Below the pieces are notes generated by a model. It was given only the letters and a program-made list of their open reading frames with translations. It was not told the origin of the DNA and did no database searches. A stretch of 64,000 nt of DNA from positions 1-64,000 of the forward strand of contig NZ_CANMFF010000003.1 of NCBI RefSeq assembly GCF_947497005.1. Reading direction: 5' to 3'. Of this stretch, positions 1 to 9,566 are shown piece by piece. Position 1 is the first letter of the stretch, and the number at the start of each line of letters is the position of its first letter. A program made the position numbers and the translations under genes. This stretch comes from an uncultured Ruegeria sp. (GTDB taxonomy: Bacteria; Pseudomonadota; Alphaproteobacteria; Rhodobacterales; Rhodobacteraceae).

Positions 1-113
1 CTGAAGGCGAAGAGGGCCTCGAACAGCTATGGTCAGTGCTTACCGAAGAAATGAGCATCGCAATGGCCCAGATGGGAATCACCTCGCTGGGCGAGTTGCA
101 GACTACTCCCTGA
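1..113 (+). CDS. C-terminal end of an FMN-dependent alpha-hydroxy-acid dehydrogenase (partial)
   Basis: An open frame runs in from the left edge and ends with TGA at 111-113, giving 36 residues. The tail has the pattern EGEEGLEQLWSVLTEEM then a hydrophobic MAQMGITSLGEL block. This resembles the last helix of LldD-type FMN dehydrogenases, which end with a 'ExxxxMxLxGxxSLxEL' pattern. Only the end is visible, so substrate and start cannot be judged. It converges on the minus-strand ASKHA gene, with a weak hairpin between them. The family call is inference from a short segment. Confidence 0.5.
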   Translation, partial: EGEEGLEQLWSVLTEEMSIAMAQMGITSLGELQTTP

Positions 114-126
114 CATTTGTGAGGCG

Positions 127-155
127 AACGACCCGAGGTGTGCCCAAGGGTCGTT
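127..155. terminator. Weak bidirectional hairpin between convergent genes
   Basis: AACGACCC at 127-134 pairs with GGGTCGTT at 148-155 around a 13-base loop. It sits between two convergent stop codons. Neither side has a clear T run, so termination strength is uncertain. Confidence 0.4.
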
Positions 156-166
156 GCGCTATTGGT

Positions 167-2221
167 TCAACCGCGGCGTCTGCGACGACGTCCGCCGCCT
201 GCTTCGGAATCGCCGCCAGTGTTGAAGCTTGGGTTGGGAAGGGTGACCACCTGCGTTAGCTCCGGGAACGGATCGGTTTTGTGCGGGATCGCGTTGGCGG
301 CCACGAAATGGTCTTGGAATTTCGGCTCAATGGCGGTTTCGATCTTGGTGATCTCGCGCACGACACGTTCGATCTCGGCGCGCGATCCGATATTGCACAG
401 TGCAATCCGTGCGCCGGTTCCAGCGGCGTTACCCGCGCTTGAGACCTTCTCAAGTGGTGCATCCGGGATCATACCCAGAACCATGGCGTGTTTGGTCGAG
501 ATATGCGCACCAAATGCACCGGCCAGAACCACACGATCCACGTTTTCGACATCCATTTCATCCATCAACAAACGCGCTCCGGCATACAATGCTGATTTCG
601 CCAGCTGGATGGCGCGGATGTCGCCCTGGGTGACTGTGATGCGGGGACCGCCTTCGGCGCTGGCATCATGGATCAGGTAGGCGTGTGTACGACCTTCGGG
701 AACACAGCGAGCTGTCCCGGTCTGTTCTGCCGATCCGATCAGGCCACTTTCATCCAGCAGACCGGCAATGCGCATTTCGGCCACGGCTTCGATGATGCCC
801 GAACCGCAGATGCCGGTGATGCCGGACGTTGCGATGTCACGGTCAAAGCCATCCTCGTTGGACCATTTCTCAGACCCGATGACACGGAAGCGGGGTTCCT
901 TGGTGACAGGATCAATCTCAATCCGCTCGATCGCTCCGGGTGCGGCGCGTTGGCCAGAACTGATCTGAGCGCCTTCGAACGCGGGCCCGGTGGGCGAAGA
1001 ACAGGCCAGAACGCGGCTTGTATTGCCCAGCAGGATTTCGGCATTGGTGCCAACGTCGACGATCAGCACCAAATCTTCGGACTTGCCGGGCTCTTCCGAC
1101 AGAGCCACGGCCGCGCAATCCGCGCCCACATGGCCGGCGATACAGGGCAGGATATAGACCTGCGCGCGTGGATTCATTGTGGTCAGGCCCATATCGCGGG
1201 CGAGTAGGGACATGCTTTCGGATGTAGCCAGTGCAAACGGGGCCTGACCCAGTTCGACCGGATCCAGACCCAGCAGCAGGTGGTGCATGACAGGATTGCA
1301 GACAAACACCGATTCAACGATCAGCGCGGCATCAATTTTGGCCTCATCGGCGATTGTGGTGGCCAGATCGTTGATTGCTTCGCGCACCGCCTTTGTCATC
1401 TCCTGATCACCTCCGGGGTTCATCATGGAGTATGAGACACGGCTCATCAGGTCCTCACCAAAGCGGATCTGAGGGTTCATCAGGCCCGAGGATGCTCTGA
1501 CCTCTCCGGTTTCCAGATCGGTCAGATGCGCGGCAATAGTGGTCGAGCCGAGATCAATTGCCAGACCGTACAGCCCGCTTTCATGCAGACCGGGCCAGAT
1601 TTCAACGACACGCGCGACGCTGTCCTTATGATCTTTGTGGACCGCTACGGTGACTTCCCATTTCCCCTTGCGCAGAACCGGTTGCAGTTTGGACATCAGT
1701 GTCAGGTCCGCAGTGACGGCTTCGATGTTCCACTGTTCACGCAACGCGCGCTCCAGCCGTTCCAGATCGCCTGTGGGCGAGTGCATGTCGGGCTCTTCCA
1801 CCACAACAAAGTACAGACGTGTGGCCGGGTCCATGGTTATGGCGCGCGCCGCAGCTGCTTTGCGCACAACCTGACGATGCACCTGGCTTTCGGGCGGCAC
1901 GTCGATCACGACATCACCCTGAACCGAGGCCTGACATCCCAGTCGACGGCCTGGTTTCAGGCCACGCTTGTCGTCATAGCGCTGCTCGACCGCGTTCCAT
2001 TCACTCAAGGCGTTCTCGGCCACTGTGACGCCGTGCTTGGGAAACTCGCCATAGCTTGGGGTGATCTGACACTTCGAACAGATCCCGCGACTGCCACAGA
2101 CCGAATCCAGATCCACTCCCAATTGGCGGGCCGCGGTCAGAATCGGGGTGCCGACGGGAAAATGTCCGCGTTTGCCAGACGGGGTAAAGACGACAAGTGG
2201 GTCGGTGGTCATCAGTGACAT
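167..2221 (-). CDS. 2Fe-2S ferredoxin/ASKHA-domain protein, probable reductive activator of corrinoid proteins
   Basis: 684 residues from the start chosen. The N-terminus is a plant-type 2Fe-2S domain with Cys42, Cys48, Cys51 and Cys96 (CGSRGICSKC, then LGCQA). The C-terminal two thirds is an actin-like ASKHA ATPase fold of the DUF4445/RACo type, with LAIDLGSTTIAAHL near residue 240 and DVGTNAEILLG further on. Family members use ATP to reduce inactive Co(II) corrinoid in methyltransferase systems. In roseobacters they often accompany methylamine- or betaine-type methyltransferases, but no methyltransferase is visible here. An in-frame start 55 codons upstream (2386) exists, but its extra residues do not resemble the family, so 2221 is preferred. 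The protein ends in a Gly-rich stretch followed by six arginines. Confidence 0.85.
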   Translation of the reverse strand: MSLMTTDPLVVFTPSGKRGHFPVGTPILTAARQLGVDLDSVCGSRGICSKCQITPSYGEFPKHGVTVAENALSEWNAVEQRYDDKRGLKPGRRLGCQASVQGDVVIDVPPESQVHRQVVRKAAAARAITMDPATRLYFVVVEEPDMHSPTGDLERLERALREQWNIEAVTADLTLMSKLQPVLRKGKWEVTVAVHKDHKDSVARVVEIWPGLHESGLYGLAIDLGSTTIAAHLTDLETGEVRASSGLMNPQIRFGEDLMSRVSYSMMNPGGDQEMTKAVREAINDLATTIADEAKIDAALIVESVFVCNPVMHHLLLGLDPVELGQAPFALATSESMSLLARDMGLTTMNPRAQVYILPCIAGHVGADCAAVALSEEPGKSEDLVLIVDVGTNAEILLGNTSRVLACSSPTGPAFEGAQISSGQRAAPGAIERIEIDPVTKEPRFRVIGSEKWSNEDGFDRDIATSGITGICGSGIIEAVAEMRIAGLLDESGLIGSAEQTGTARCVPEGRTHAYLIHDASAEGGPRITVTQGDIRAIQLAKSALYAGARLLMDEMDVENVDRVVLAGAFGAHISTKHAMVLGMIPDAPLEKVSSAGNAAGTGARIALCNIGSRAEIERVVREITKIETAIEPKFQDHFVAANAIPHKTDPFPELTQVVTLPNPSFNTGGDSEAGGGRRRRRRG

Positions 2222-2355
2222 GCCTTTTTTGTATTCGCGCGTATGTCGGGCAAGATATGGGTTTGTGCGTAAAGGGAAAGGGCTAACAGCGGCAGGATTT
2301 GCGCGGCGAACGTCGTTTTCTTCGACCTCATTGGCAACAGGAGCCACAGAGTTGA

Positions 2356-3879
<1,524 letters not shown>

Positions 3880-3899
3880 GTCATTGAATGCGAGATGCG

Positions 3900-3917
3900 G
3901 CACCCATGCTCGGGTGC
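3900..3917 (+). terminator. Probable terminator after guaB
   Basis: GCACCC at 3900-3905 pairs with GGGTGC at 3912-3917 around six bases, followed by TGTATTGCTTTT. It starts about 20 bases past the guaB stop codon. Confidence 0.6.
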
Positions 3918-3971
3918 TGTATTGCTTTTGGATTGGCCGATTGAGGCCCGCTTCTGCCGAGGTATTCTGCG

Positions 3972-5129
3972 ATGACACCCGCCGCCCGTGTTCAGGCCTC
4001 GATTGAAATTTTGAATGATATTCTGGCTGGGGCACCGGTTGAAAAAGCGTTGACCGGATGGGCGCGGCGCAGCCGTTTTGCAGGGTCCAAGGATCGGGCG
4101 GCTATTCGTGACCATGTATTTGACGCGCTGCGTTGCAAACGCTCTTACGCAGCGCTCGGAGGTTCGGCCACCGGGCGCGGTTTGATGATTGGAGCGACTC
4201 GTGCAATCGGTGCAGATCCGGCCGAGCTGTTTACCGGCAACCGTCACGCTCCGACTCCTGTGGTGGAAACGGAAACAGCGCAGGATTTCGTATCGGACGC
4301 CGAAAGGTACGACATACCGGAATGGATGTGGTCCCGGTTCGCCGCATCGACGAAGGACGCAACGATCCTGTCAGCGAAAGCACTGCAGAGCCGCGCACCC
4401 GTCCATTTGCGAGTCAATCTGTTGAAAGCGGATGTAAGTCAAGCCATCGACGTTCTTGAGACCGATGGTGTTTCCGCCCGACCAACCAATGTGTGCGAGA
4501 CCGCACTGGAAGTGACAGAGGGGGCCAGACGTATCTCGCACAGTCAGGCGTATGATCAGGGTCTGGTCGAGCTTCAGGATGCGGCAAGTCAAGCGGTTGT
4601 AGCGGCCTTGGCCTTGCAACCCGGGATGCGTGTTGTGGATTATTGCGCGGGCGGCGGGGGCAAGGCGCTGGCGCTTGCAGCAAACGACGGTGTCGAGGTT
4701 TTTGCGCATGATGTGAATAAGGACCGAATGAAAGATATCCCGGCCCGGGCGAACAGAGCCGGGGCAAAGATAATCCAGGTGAACACCGACGAACTCTCCC
4801 GTCATGCACCGTTTGACGTGGTTTTGGTGGATGCGCCGTGTTCCGGCAGCGGATCGTGGCGGCGTGCGCCGGCGGGGAAATGGGCATTGACCGAAGACCG
4901 CTTGCAAGAACTCACGACCATTCAGGGCGATATCCTGAAGGATGTTGCGCCCTTGGTTCGAATGGGCGGCGTGTTGGCTTATGCGACCTGCTCGATTCTG
5001 ACAGACGAAAATGCTTCTGTCATCGAAAACTTTTTGACCGGTCACACCGATTGGAGAGAGACCTATCGCAATACGTGGCATGTAACACACGAGTCCGATG
5101 GGTTCTTTACGTCCCACTTGACGCGCTGA
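3972..5129 (+). CDS. rsmB: RsmB-family 16S rRNA (cytosine-C5) methyltransferase
   Basis: 385 residues. The C-terminal Rossmann methyltransferase domain has SAM motif I VVDYCAGGGGKAL near residue 221. It has the two hallmark cysteines of m5C RNA methyltransferases: Cys290 in DAPCSGSG (catalytic) and Cys340 in YATCSIL (product release). The N-terminal region is helical, but the NusB-like domain looks reduced compared with E. coli RsmB (about 430 residues). It lies 93 bases after guaB in the same direction, separated by a hairpin. The exact target cytosine is not provable from sequence; the family is clear. Confidence 0.88.
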   Translation: MTPAARVQASIEILNDILAGAPVEKALTGWARRSRFAGSKDRAAIRDHVFDALRCKRSYAALGGSATGRGLMIGATRAIGADPAELFTGNRHAPTPVVETETAQDFVSDAERYDIPEWMWSRFAASTKDATILSAKALQSRAPVHLRVNLLKADVSQAIDVLETDGVSARPTNVCETALEVTEGARRISHSQAYDQGLVELQDAASQAVVAALALQPGMRVVDYCAGGGGKALALAANDGVEVFAHDVNKDRMKDIPARANRAGAKIIQVNTDELSRHAPFDVVLVDAPCSGSGSWRRAPAGKWALTEDRLQELTTIQGDILKDVAPLVRMGGVLAYATCSILTDENASVIENFLTGHTDWRETYRNTWHVTHESDGFFTSHLTR

Positions 5130-5178
5130 GCTTTTGGTAAATAACAACCTGAGGTAGATGACCGCTTTCTGGAATACG

Positions 5179-5194
5179 TTAAGCGGGAATTAAC
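5179..5194 (+). promoter_or_regulatory. CtrA-type binding site upstream of cckA
   Basis: The sequence reads TTAA, seven bases (GCGGGAA), then TTAAC. This matches the full alphaproteobacterial CtrA consensus TTAA-N7-TTAAC with both half-sites. It ends 43 bases before the cckA ATG, in a 108-bp intergenic region. Known biology: CckA phosphorylates CtrA through ChpT. The inference is that CtrA feeds back on cckA transcription. Confidence 0.65.
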
Positions 5195-5237
5195 CAATTT
5201 TGATCGTTATTGCGATATCTTTGCGTCCGGGCCGTTT

Positions 5238-7529
5238 ATGACTGACACAGCTGAATTCATCCGAGATCCGTCCCTTGCCAATATGCCATCAACATCTCGG
5301 CTTGGGTCGTTGGTGTTTTTGGCCCTTCTGATCAGTTTGGCACCAGCAATGGGGATACTGCCACCGGACTGGACTATAGGGCTGATTGTGACGGGCATAT
5401 CCCTGTTAATTGCAACTCTGTGCGTTGTCGTCAAAGGGCAGATAGCGGGCCGGCAAGCGCAACAAACCAGTGCCATTATGGCCGCGTTCGCCGAACAAAA
5501 CGACTCTCCGTATCTGATCACAAATGCATACGGAGAAATCTTGGCGTCCAACGCGTTGGCGCGAAAACAGTTTGCAGCGGAGAAGGGCAGCAACCTCGCG
5601 TTTTGCCTCAGATCGACCTTTTCTAACCCTCCGGCGGTTTTGTTGAGGATGCAAACTCAGGCCAAGTCATTCGGACGGGCGCACGAAGATTTCCATAACC
5701 CTGGAAACACAATTTCAGTTTCTGTTTTTCAACTGAGCCCCGAGATCTTCAGCTGGCGGTTTCTTCGGGCCGAACAAGGAAGCTGGCAAACGCTTGAATT
5801 TCCGGTTCTGACTTTGGGGAGAGCGGGCGAAGTGGTGCGCATTAATCCGGCCGCTGAAAGGTTGTTTGGATCGCGCCCCGGTCGGATTGGCGATATCTTT
5901 TGTGATGCCGAACCACAAATAGGAACCGCCAATATAGTCCAGTCCCTTGATGGATTGGTTCCGGTCGCGGTGGCTGAGCTTTCCAGATCGAATTCGGGGC
6001 GCAGCCTTGGTTTGTTGCCGCTCAACCACATGCCTGCGCCTGAGGCAACCACGTCTTTTGCCGATCTTCCGGTTCCGGTTCTGACCCTTTCTCCGGAGGG
6101 TACAATTCTGAATACCAACAGGCTGGCGGTAAAACTGTTGGGGAATGACCACCTCGAGGGAAGCGATATCAGTGAAATCATGCGGGGTTTGGGGCATCCC
6201 ATTCTGGACTGGCTTGCGCGGACCGCTGCGGATGAAGAAGCGCAACGATCAGAGTTTCTGCAGTTGATTCGGGATGACAAAGAGGTTTTTGTTCAGGTTA
6301 CGTTGAGCCGGGTTATCGCAGACGGAAAGATCTGCCTGATCGCCGTGGTGAATGATGCAACCGAGCTGAAAACCCTGGAAGCTCAGTTCGTTCAAGGACA
6401 AAAGATGCAGGCCGTGGGGCAGTTGGCTGGCGGTGTCGCGCATGATTTCAACAACCTGTTGACGGCGATATCCGGTCATTGCGACTTGCTTTTGTTGCGT
6501 CATGACCAGAATGACCCTGATTATGGAGACCTGGTGCAGATCAATCAGAACGCCAACCGGGCTGCTGCGCTGGTCAGTCAGCTTTTGGCGTTTTCTCGAA
6601 AACAGACCCTCAGACCCGAGGTTCTGGATCTCCGCGATACAATCTCGGATCTTATTCATCTATTGAATCGTTTGGTTGGCGAGAAAGTTCAGCTGACCCT
6701 CAGCCATGATCCCGTGTTAAAGTCGGTACGGGCAGACAAACGCCAGTTGGAACAAGTGTTGATGAATCTGGTCGTCAATGCGCGGGACGCCATGCCTGAC
6801 GGGGGCGAGATTCGTATCGAGACCGAAGTACTGAACGTCTCGGAACCGCTCAGACGAGACAGGGCGACAGTTCAGCCGGGAGAGTATGTCACGGTCAGGG
6901 TCGTGGACAGCGGGGTGGGAATACCCGCAGACAAGCTTCAAAAAGTGTTCGAACCGTTCTACACCACAAAGCGTACAGGTGAAGGCACTGGGCTTGGGCT
7001 TTCAACGGCCTATGGCATCGTCAAGCAGACAGGCGGATTCATCTTTGTTGACAGCGCGGTAGGTCGAGGCACCGATTTCACGGTTTTTCTGCCGGTCTGC
7101 GCAACAGTTGCAGGAGCTGAACCGGAAACTCCGGCTCAGCCCGAAGCACAAAGCGCCCGGCAAGGGGAAGGTGTGGTACTACTGGTTGAAGATGAAGCGC
7201 CGGTCCGCGCCTTCGCAACCCGGGCCTTGCGGCTGAAGGGTTATACGGTGCTTGAGGCGGATTCAGCGGAAGAAGCGCTGCGGCTGCTTGAGGATTCGTC
7301 ATTGAATGTCGACGTTTTTGTAACCGATGTGGTCATGCCGGGTATGGATGGGCCAACCTGGGTGCGCAAAGCACAGAAAACGCGCCCGGACACGCGTGTG
7401 GTCTTTGTGTCAGGTTATACCGAAGGCGCATTTGGGGATTCGGGGCCGGAGATCCCAAATTCGACCTTCCTGCCCAAGCCGTTTTCACTCAACCAGTTGA
7501 CTGAGGCCGTGTTTCAACAATTGATCTGA
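5238..7529 (+). CDS. cckA: Hybrid histidine kinase CckA, head of the CckA-ChpT-CtrA phosphorelay
   Basis: 763 residues. Two membrane spans lie at about 23-41 and 46-65. PAS-like sensory segments follow (about 80-375), then a HisKA domain with the phospho-acceptor His402 in GGVAHDFNNLL. The ATPase domain has NLVVNARDAMPDGG near 510 and GEGTGLGLSTAYG near 581. A C-terminal receiver domain carries acceptor Asp697 in VFVTDVVMPGMDG. This is the standard CckA architecture. In roseobacters the relay governs motility, gene-transfer agents and quorum-linked traits, and is not an essential cell-cycle switch. A perfect CtrA-type site precedes it. It converges on the sulfotransferase gene with only five bases between stop codons. 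Confidence 0.93.
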   Translation: MTDTAEFIRDPSLANMPSTSRLGSLVFLALLISLAPAMGILPPDWTIGLIVTGISLLIATLCVVVKGQIAGRQAQQTSAIMAAFAEQNDSPYLITNAYGEILASNALARKQFAAEKGSNLAFCLRSTFSNPPAVLLRMQTQAKSFGRAHEDFHNPGNTISVSVFQLSPEIFSWRFLRAEQGSWQTLEFPVLTLGRAGEVVRINPAAERLFGSRPGRIGDIFCDAEPQIGTANIVQSLDGLVPVAVAELSRSNSGRSLGLLPLNHMPAPEATTSFADLPVPVLTLSPEGTILNTNRLAVKLLGNDHLEGSDISEIMRGLGHPILDWLARTAADEEAQRSEFLQLIRDDKEVFVQVTLSRVIADGKICLIAVVNDATELKTLEAQFVQGQKMQAVGQLAGGVAHDFNNLLTAISGHCDLLLLRHDQNDPDYGDLVQINQNANRAAALVSQLLAFSRKQTLRPEVLDLRDTISDLIHLLNRLVGEKVQLTLSHDPVLKSVRADKRQLEQVLMNLVVNARDAMPDGGEIRIETEVLNVSEPLRRDRATVQPGEYVTVRVVDSGVGIPADKLQKVFEPFYTTKRTGEGTGLGLSTAYGIVKQTGGFIFVDSAVGRGTDFTVFLPVCATVAGAEPETPAQPEAQSARQGEGVVLLVEDEAPVRAFATRALRLKGYTVLEADSAEEALRLLEDSSLNVDVFVTDVVMPGMDGPTWVRKAQKTRPDTRVVFVSGYTEGAFGDSGPEIPNSTFLPKPFSLNQLTEAVFQQLI

Positions 7530-7534
7530 TTGCC

Positions 7535-8128
7535 TCACAAGGCTGTGTCGTGGATTGCGAATTCTTCGGCATGCCTGTTTCGAAACCTCCGCCGTGTTTC
7601 CGGCGTTAATGTCAGGTCACCCGATGGTGATACATTCTCGTGCGGCAGGTCAATTTGAACGTTTAGTCGCGCTTGCAGGAAGTCCAGAATCCTGTCCTGA
7701 TGATCGTACTTGAAAATATGGTTGGCACCGCGGCCATTGCTGCGGGTGCGAAAGAACTGGCTCTGGCTGCCGACATCGGCAAATTCCGGACGCGGGTTTT
7801 TCATATAGGCCTGCACGAATGCGTCAAAACTCATGTCACCGGTTGAATGAGGGTGACCGGATAGTTCTGCGCGGCCGCGAAAACGATACCAACTGCCCAA
7901 CCAGTCAACAGGTTCCCGAACAACTGCCATGATCTCCATCTCGGTGTCATACATCTTGCGAAACATGTTCTGAAAGAAACGGTCATATCTGCGCACAGGT
8001 GCGTGTTTCAGCTCGGGTGGATAGGTGACGACAAGATCGGCCCGATCTTTCAATGCGGTGTGGTAGGCTGTGCTGCCCGTTTTGGGGACCGCAAGAAAAG
8101 CCAGTCGTTCTTCATAAAAAACAAGCAT
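7535..8128 (-). CDS. Sulfotransferase-family protein
   Basis: 197 residues. The N-terminus FLAVPKTGSTAYHTAL matches the 5'-phosphosulfate-binding loop (PKTGST) of PAPS-dependent sulfotransferases. VREPVDWLGSWYRFR matches the 3'-phosphate-binding region. Such enzymes transfer sulfate to hydroxyls of carbohydrates or small molecules, but the acceptor cannot be told from sequence. AGAGGGGCC upstream of the ATG can act as ribosome-binding site. It is a lone gene between convergent cckA and divergent recA, with no partner gene suggesting a pathway. Confidence 0.75.
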   Translation of the reverse strand: MLVFYEERLAFLAVPKTGSTAYHTALKDRADLVVTYPPELKHAPVRRYDRFFQNMFRKMYDTEMEIMAVVREPVDWLGSWYRFRGRAELSGHPHSTGDMSFDAFVQAYMKNPRPEFADVGSQSQFFRTRSNGRGANHIFKYDHQDRILDFLQARLNVQIDLPHENVSPSGDLTLTPETRRRFRNRHAEEFAIHDTAL

Positions 8129-8250
8129 TTAAGGGCCCCTCTTTTCACCCGCTTATCTGGGAAGATTGTCGTAAACGACTCTTTAACACAATTGCGGAAG
8201 ACTGAATCTTGTAAGTTTTAGTTGAAATGTTCTCTTTTTGATCTCATAAG

Positions 8251-8265
8251 GAACAAGAGGCGAAC
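8251..8265 (+). promoter_or_regulatory. LexA (SOS) operator of recA
   Basis: GAAC, seven bases (AAGAGGC), GAAC: the reverse complement of the alphaproteobacterial SOS box GTTC-N7-GTTC. It lies 55 bases before the recA start. A degenerate second copy, GTTC-N7-GATC, lies at 8229-8243. LexA repression of recA through this motif is established in Rhodobacter and rhizobia. Confidence 0.85.
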
Positions 8266-8320
8266 AAAGCAGCGATTGCCGCCCGATCAAGGGTGTGACA
8301 AAAGGGAAGGCGACAGGACA

Positions 8321-9388
8321 ATGGCGGATCTTCTGACAATGAGCGACAAGAAAAACGCAGACAAGCAAAAGGCGCTCGACAGTGCGCTGGCCCAGATCGA
8401 ACGGCAGTTCGGAAAAGGCTCGATCATGAAGCTGGGCGAAGGTGCCACGCAGGATATCGAAGCAAGCTCGACCGGTTCGCTGGGGCTGGATATTGCGCTG
8501 GGAATTGGTGGTCTGCCAATGGGGCGTATTGTCGAGATTTATGGCCCTGAAAGCTCGGGTAAGACGACGCTGACGCTGCATTGTATTGCAGAGCAGCAGA
8601 AACGCGGCGGTGTCTGTGCCTTTGTGGATGCGGAACACGCGCTGGACCCGCAATATGCCCGCAAGCTGGGCGTTGACCTGGACGAGCTCCTGATTTCACA
8701 GCCTGACACTGGTGAACAGGCGCTTGAGATCACCGATACTCTGGTTCGTTCAGGTGCGGTAAATATGGTCGTCGTCGACTCGGTTGCGGCGTTGACGCCG
8801 AAATCCGAGCTTGAAGGCGATATGGGTGACAGCAGTGTTGGCGTACAGGCCCGCTTGATGAGCCAGGCGATGCGGAAACTGACAGGCTCGATCAGCCGCT
8901 CGAACTGTATGGTCATCTTTATCAACCAGATCAGGATGAAAATCGGCGTGATGTTCGGCAGCCCCGAAACCACTACCGGCGGTAACGCACTGAAATTTTA
9001 CAGCTCTGTCCGTCTCGATATCCGCCGCATCGGCGCGATCAAGGACCGGGACGAGGTTGTCGGCAACCAGACCCGCGTCAAGGTCGTTAAGAACAAGGTG
9101 GCACCGCCCTTCAAGCAGGTCGAATTCGACATCATGTATGGCGAAGGCATCAGCAAGATGGGCGAGTTGCTGGACCTGGGTGTCAAAGCTGGCGTGGTCG
9201 AGAAGTCAGGGTCGTGGTTCAGCTATGGTGACGAGCGAATTGGGCAGGGGCGTGAGAACGCTAAACAATACCTGCGTGACAACAGCCGTATTGCGCTGGA
9301 CATCGAAGACAAGATTCGCGCCGCTCATGGGCTGGAATTTGACATGCCTCCGAGTGCCGCCGAGGATGATGACATCCTCGAAGCCTAA
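8321..9388 (+). CDS. recA: Recombinase RecA
   Basis: 355 residues from the ATG at 8321, matching other alphaproteobacterial RecA proteins. It forms filaments on single-stranded DNA, drives strand exchange and stimulates LexA self-cleavage. Walker A is GPESSGKTT, and loop regions include [16 protein letters not shown] and [15 protein letters not shown]. The acidic C-terminal tail ends [10 protein letters not shown]. An upstream in-frame ATG at 8222 would place the SOS operator inside the coding region, so 8321 is preferred. An LexA box precedes it and an intrinsic terminator follows. Confidence 0.98.
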   Translation: MADLLTMSDKKNADKQKALDSALAQIERQFGKGSIMKLGEGATQDIEASSTGSLGLDIALGIGGLPMGRIVEIYGPESSGKTTLTLHCIAEQQKRGGVCAFVDAEHALDPQYARKLGVDLDELLISQPDTGEQALEITDTLVRSGAVNMVVVDSVAALTPKSELEGDMGDSSVGVQARLMSQAMRKLTGSISRSNCMVIFINQIRMKIGVMFGSPETTTGGNALKFYSSVRLDIRRIGAIKDRDEVVGNQTRVKVVKNKVAPPFKQVEFDIMYGEGISKMGELLDLGVKAGVVEKSGSWFSYGDERIGQGRENAKQYLRDNSRIALDIEDKIRAAHGLEFDMPPSAAEDDDILEA

Positions 9389-9453
9389 CAACCGCTGACG
9401 AGAGCTTCGGAAGCTCCCTGGTTTCCAGTTGCAAATTGAAAAGACTATGAAAG

Positions 9454-9480
9454 AGGCGGTCCATCGGGCCGCCTTGTTTC
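9454..9480 (+). terminator. Intrinsic terminator after recA
   Basis: AGGCGGTCC at 9454-9462 pairs with GGGCCGCCT at 9466-9474 (nine pairs, one G-T) around a three-base loop, followed by TGTTTC. It lies about 65 bases past the recA stop and before alaS. Confidence 0.8.
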
Positions 9481-9566
9481 GTTCCCGCGCGCCTCCACTG
9501 TGGACACTGCTCGGACGGGGGGATAAACCTGCGAAGACCAAGATTTTTGTGCGCCGAGAGAGCCCT

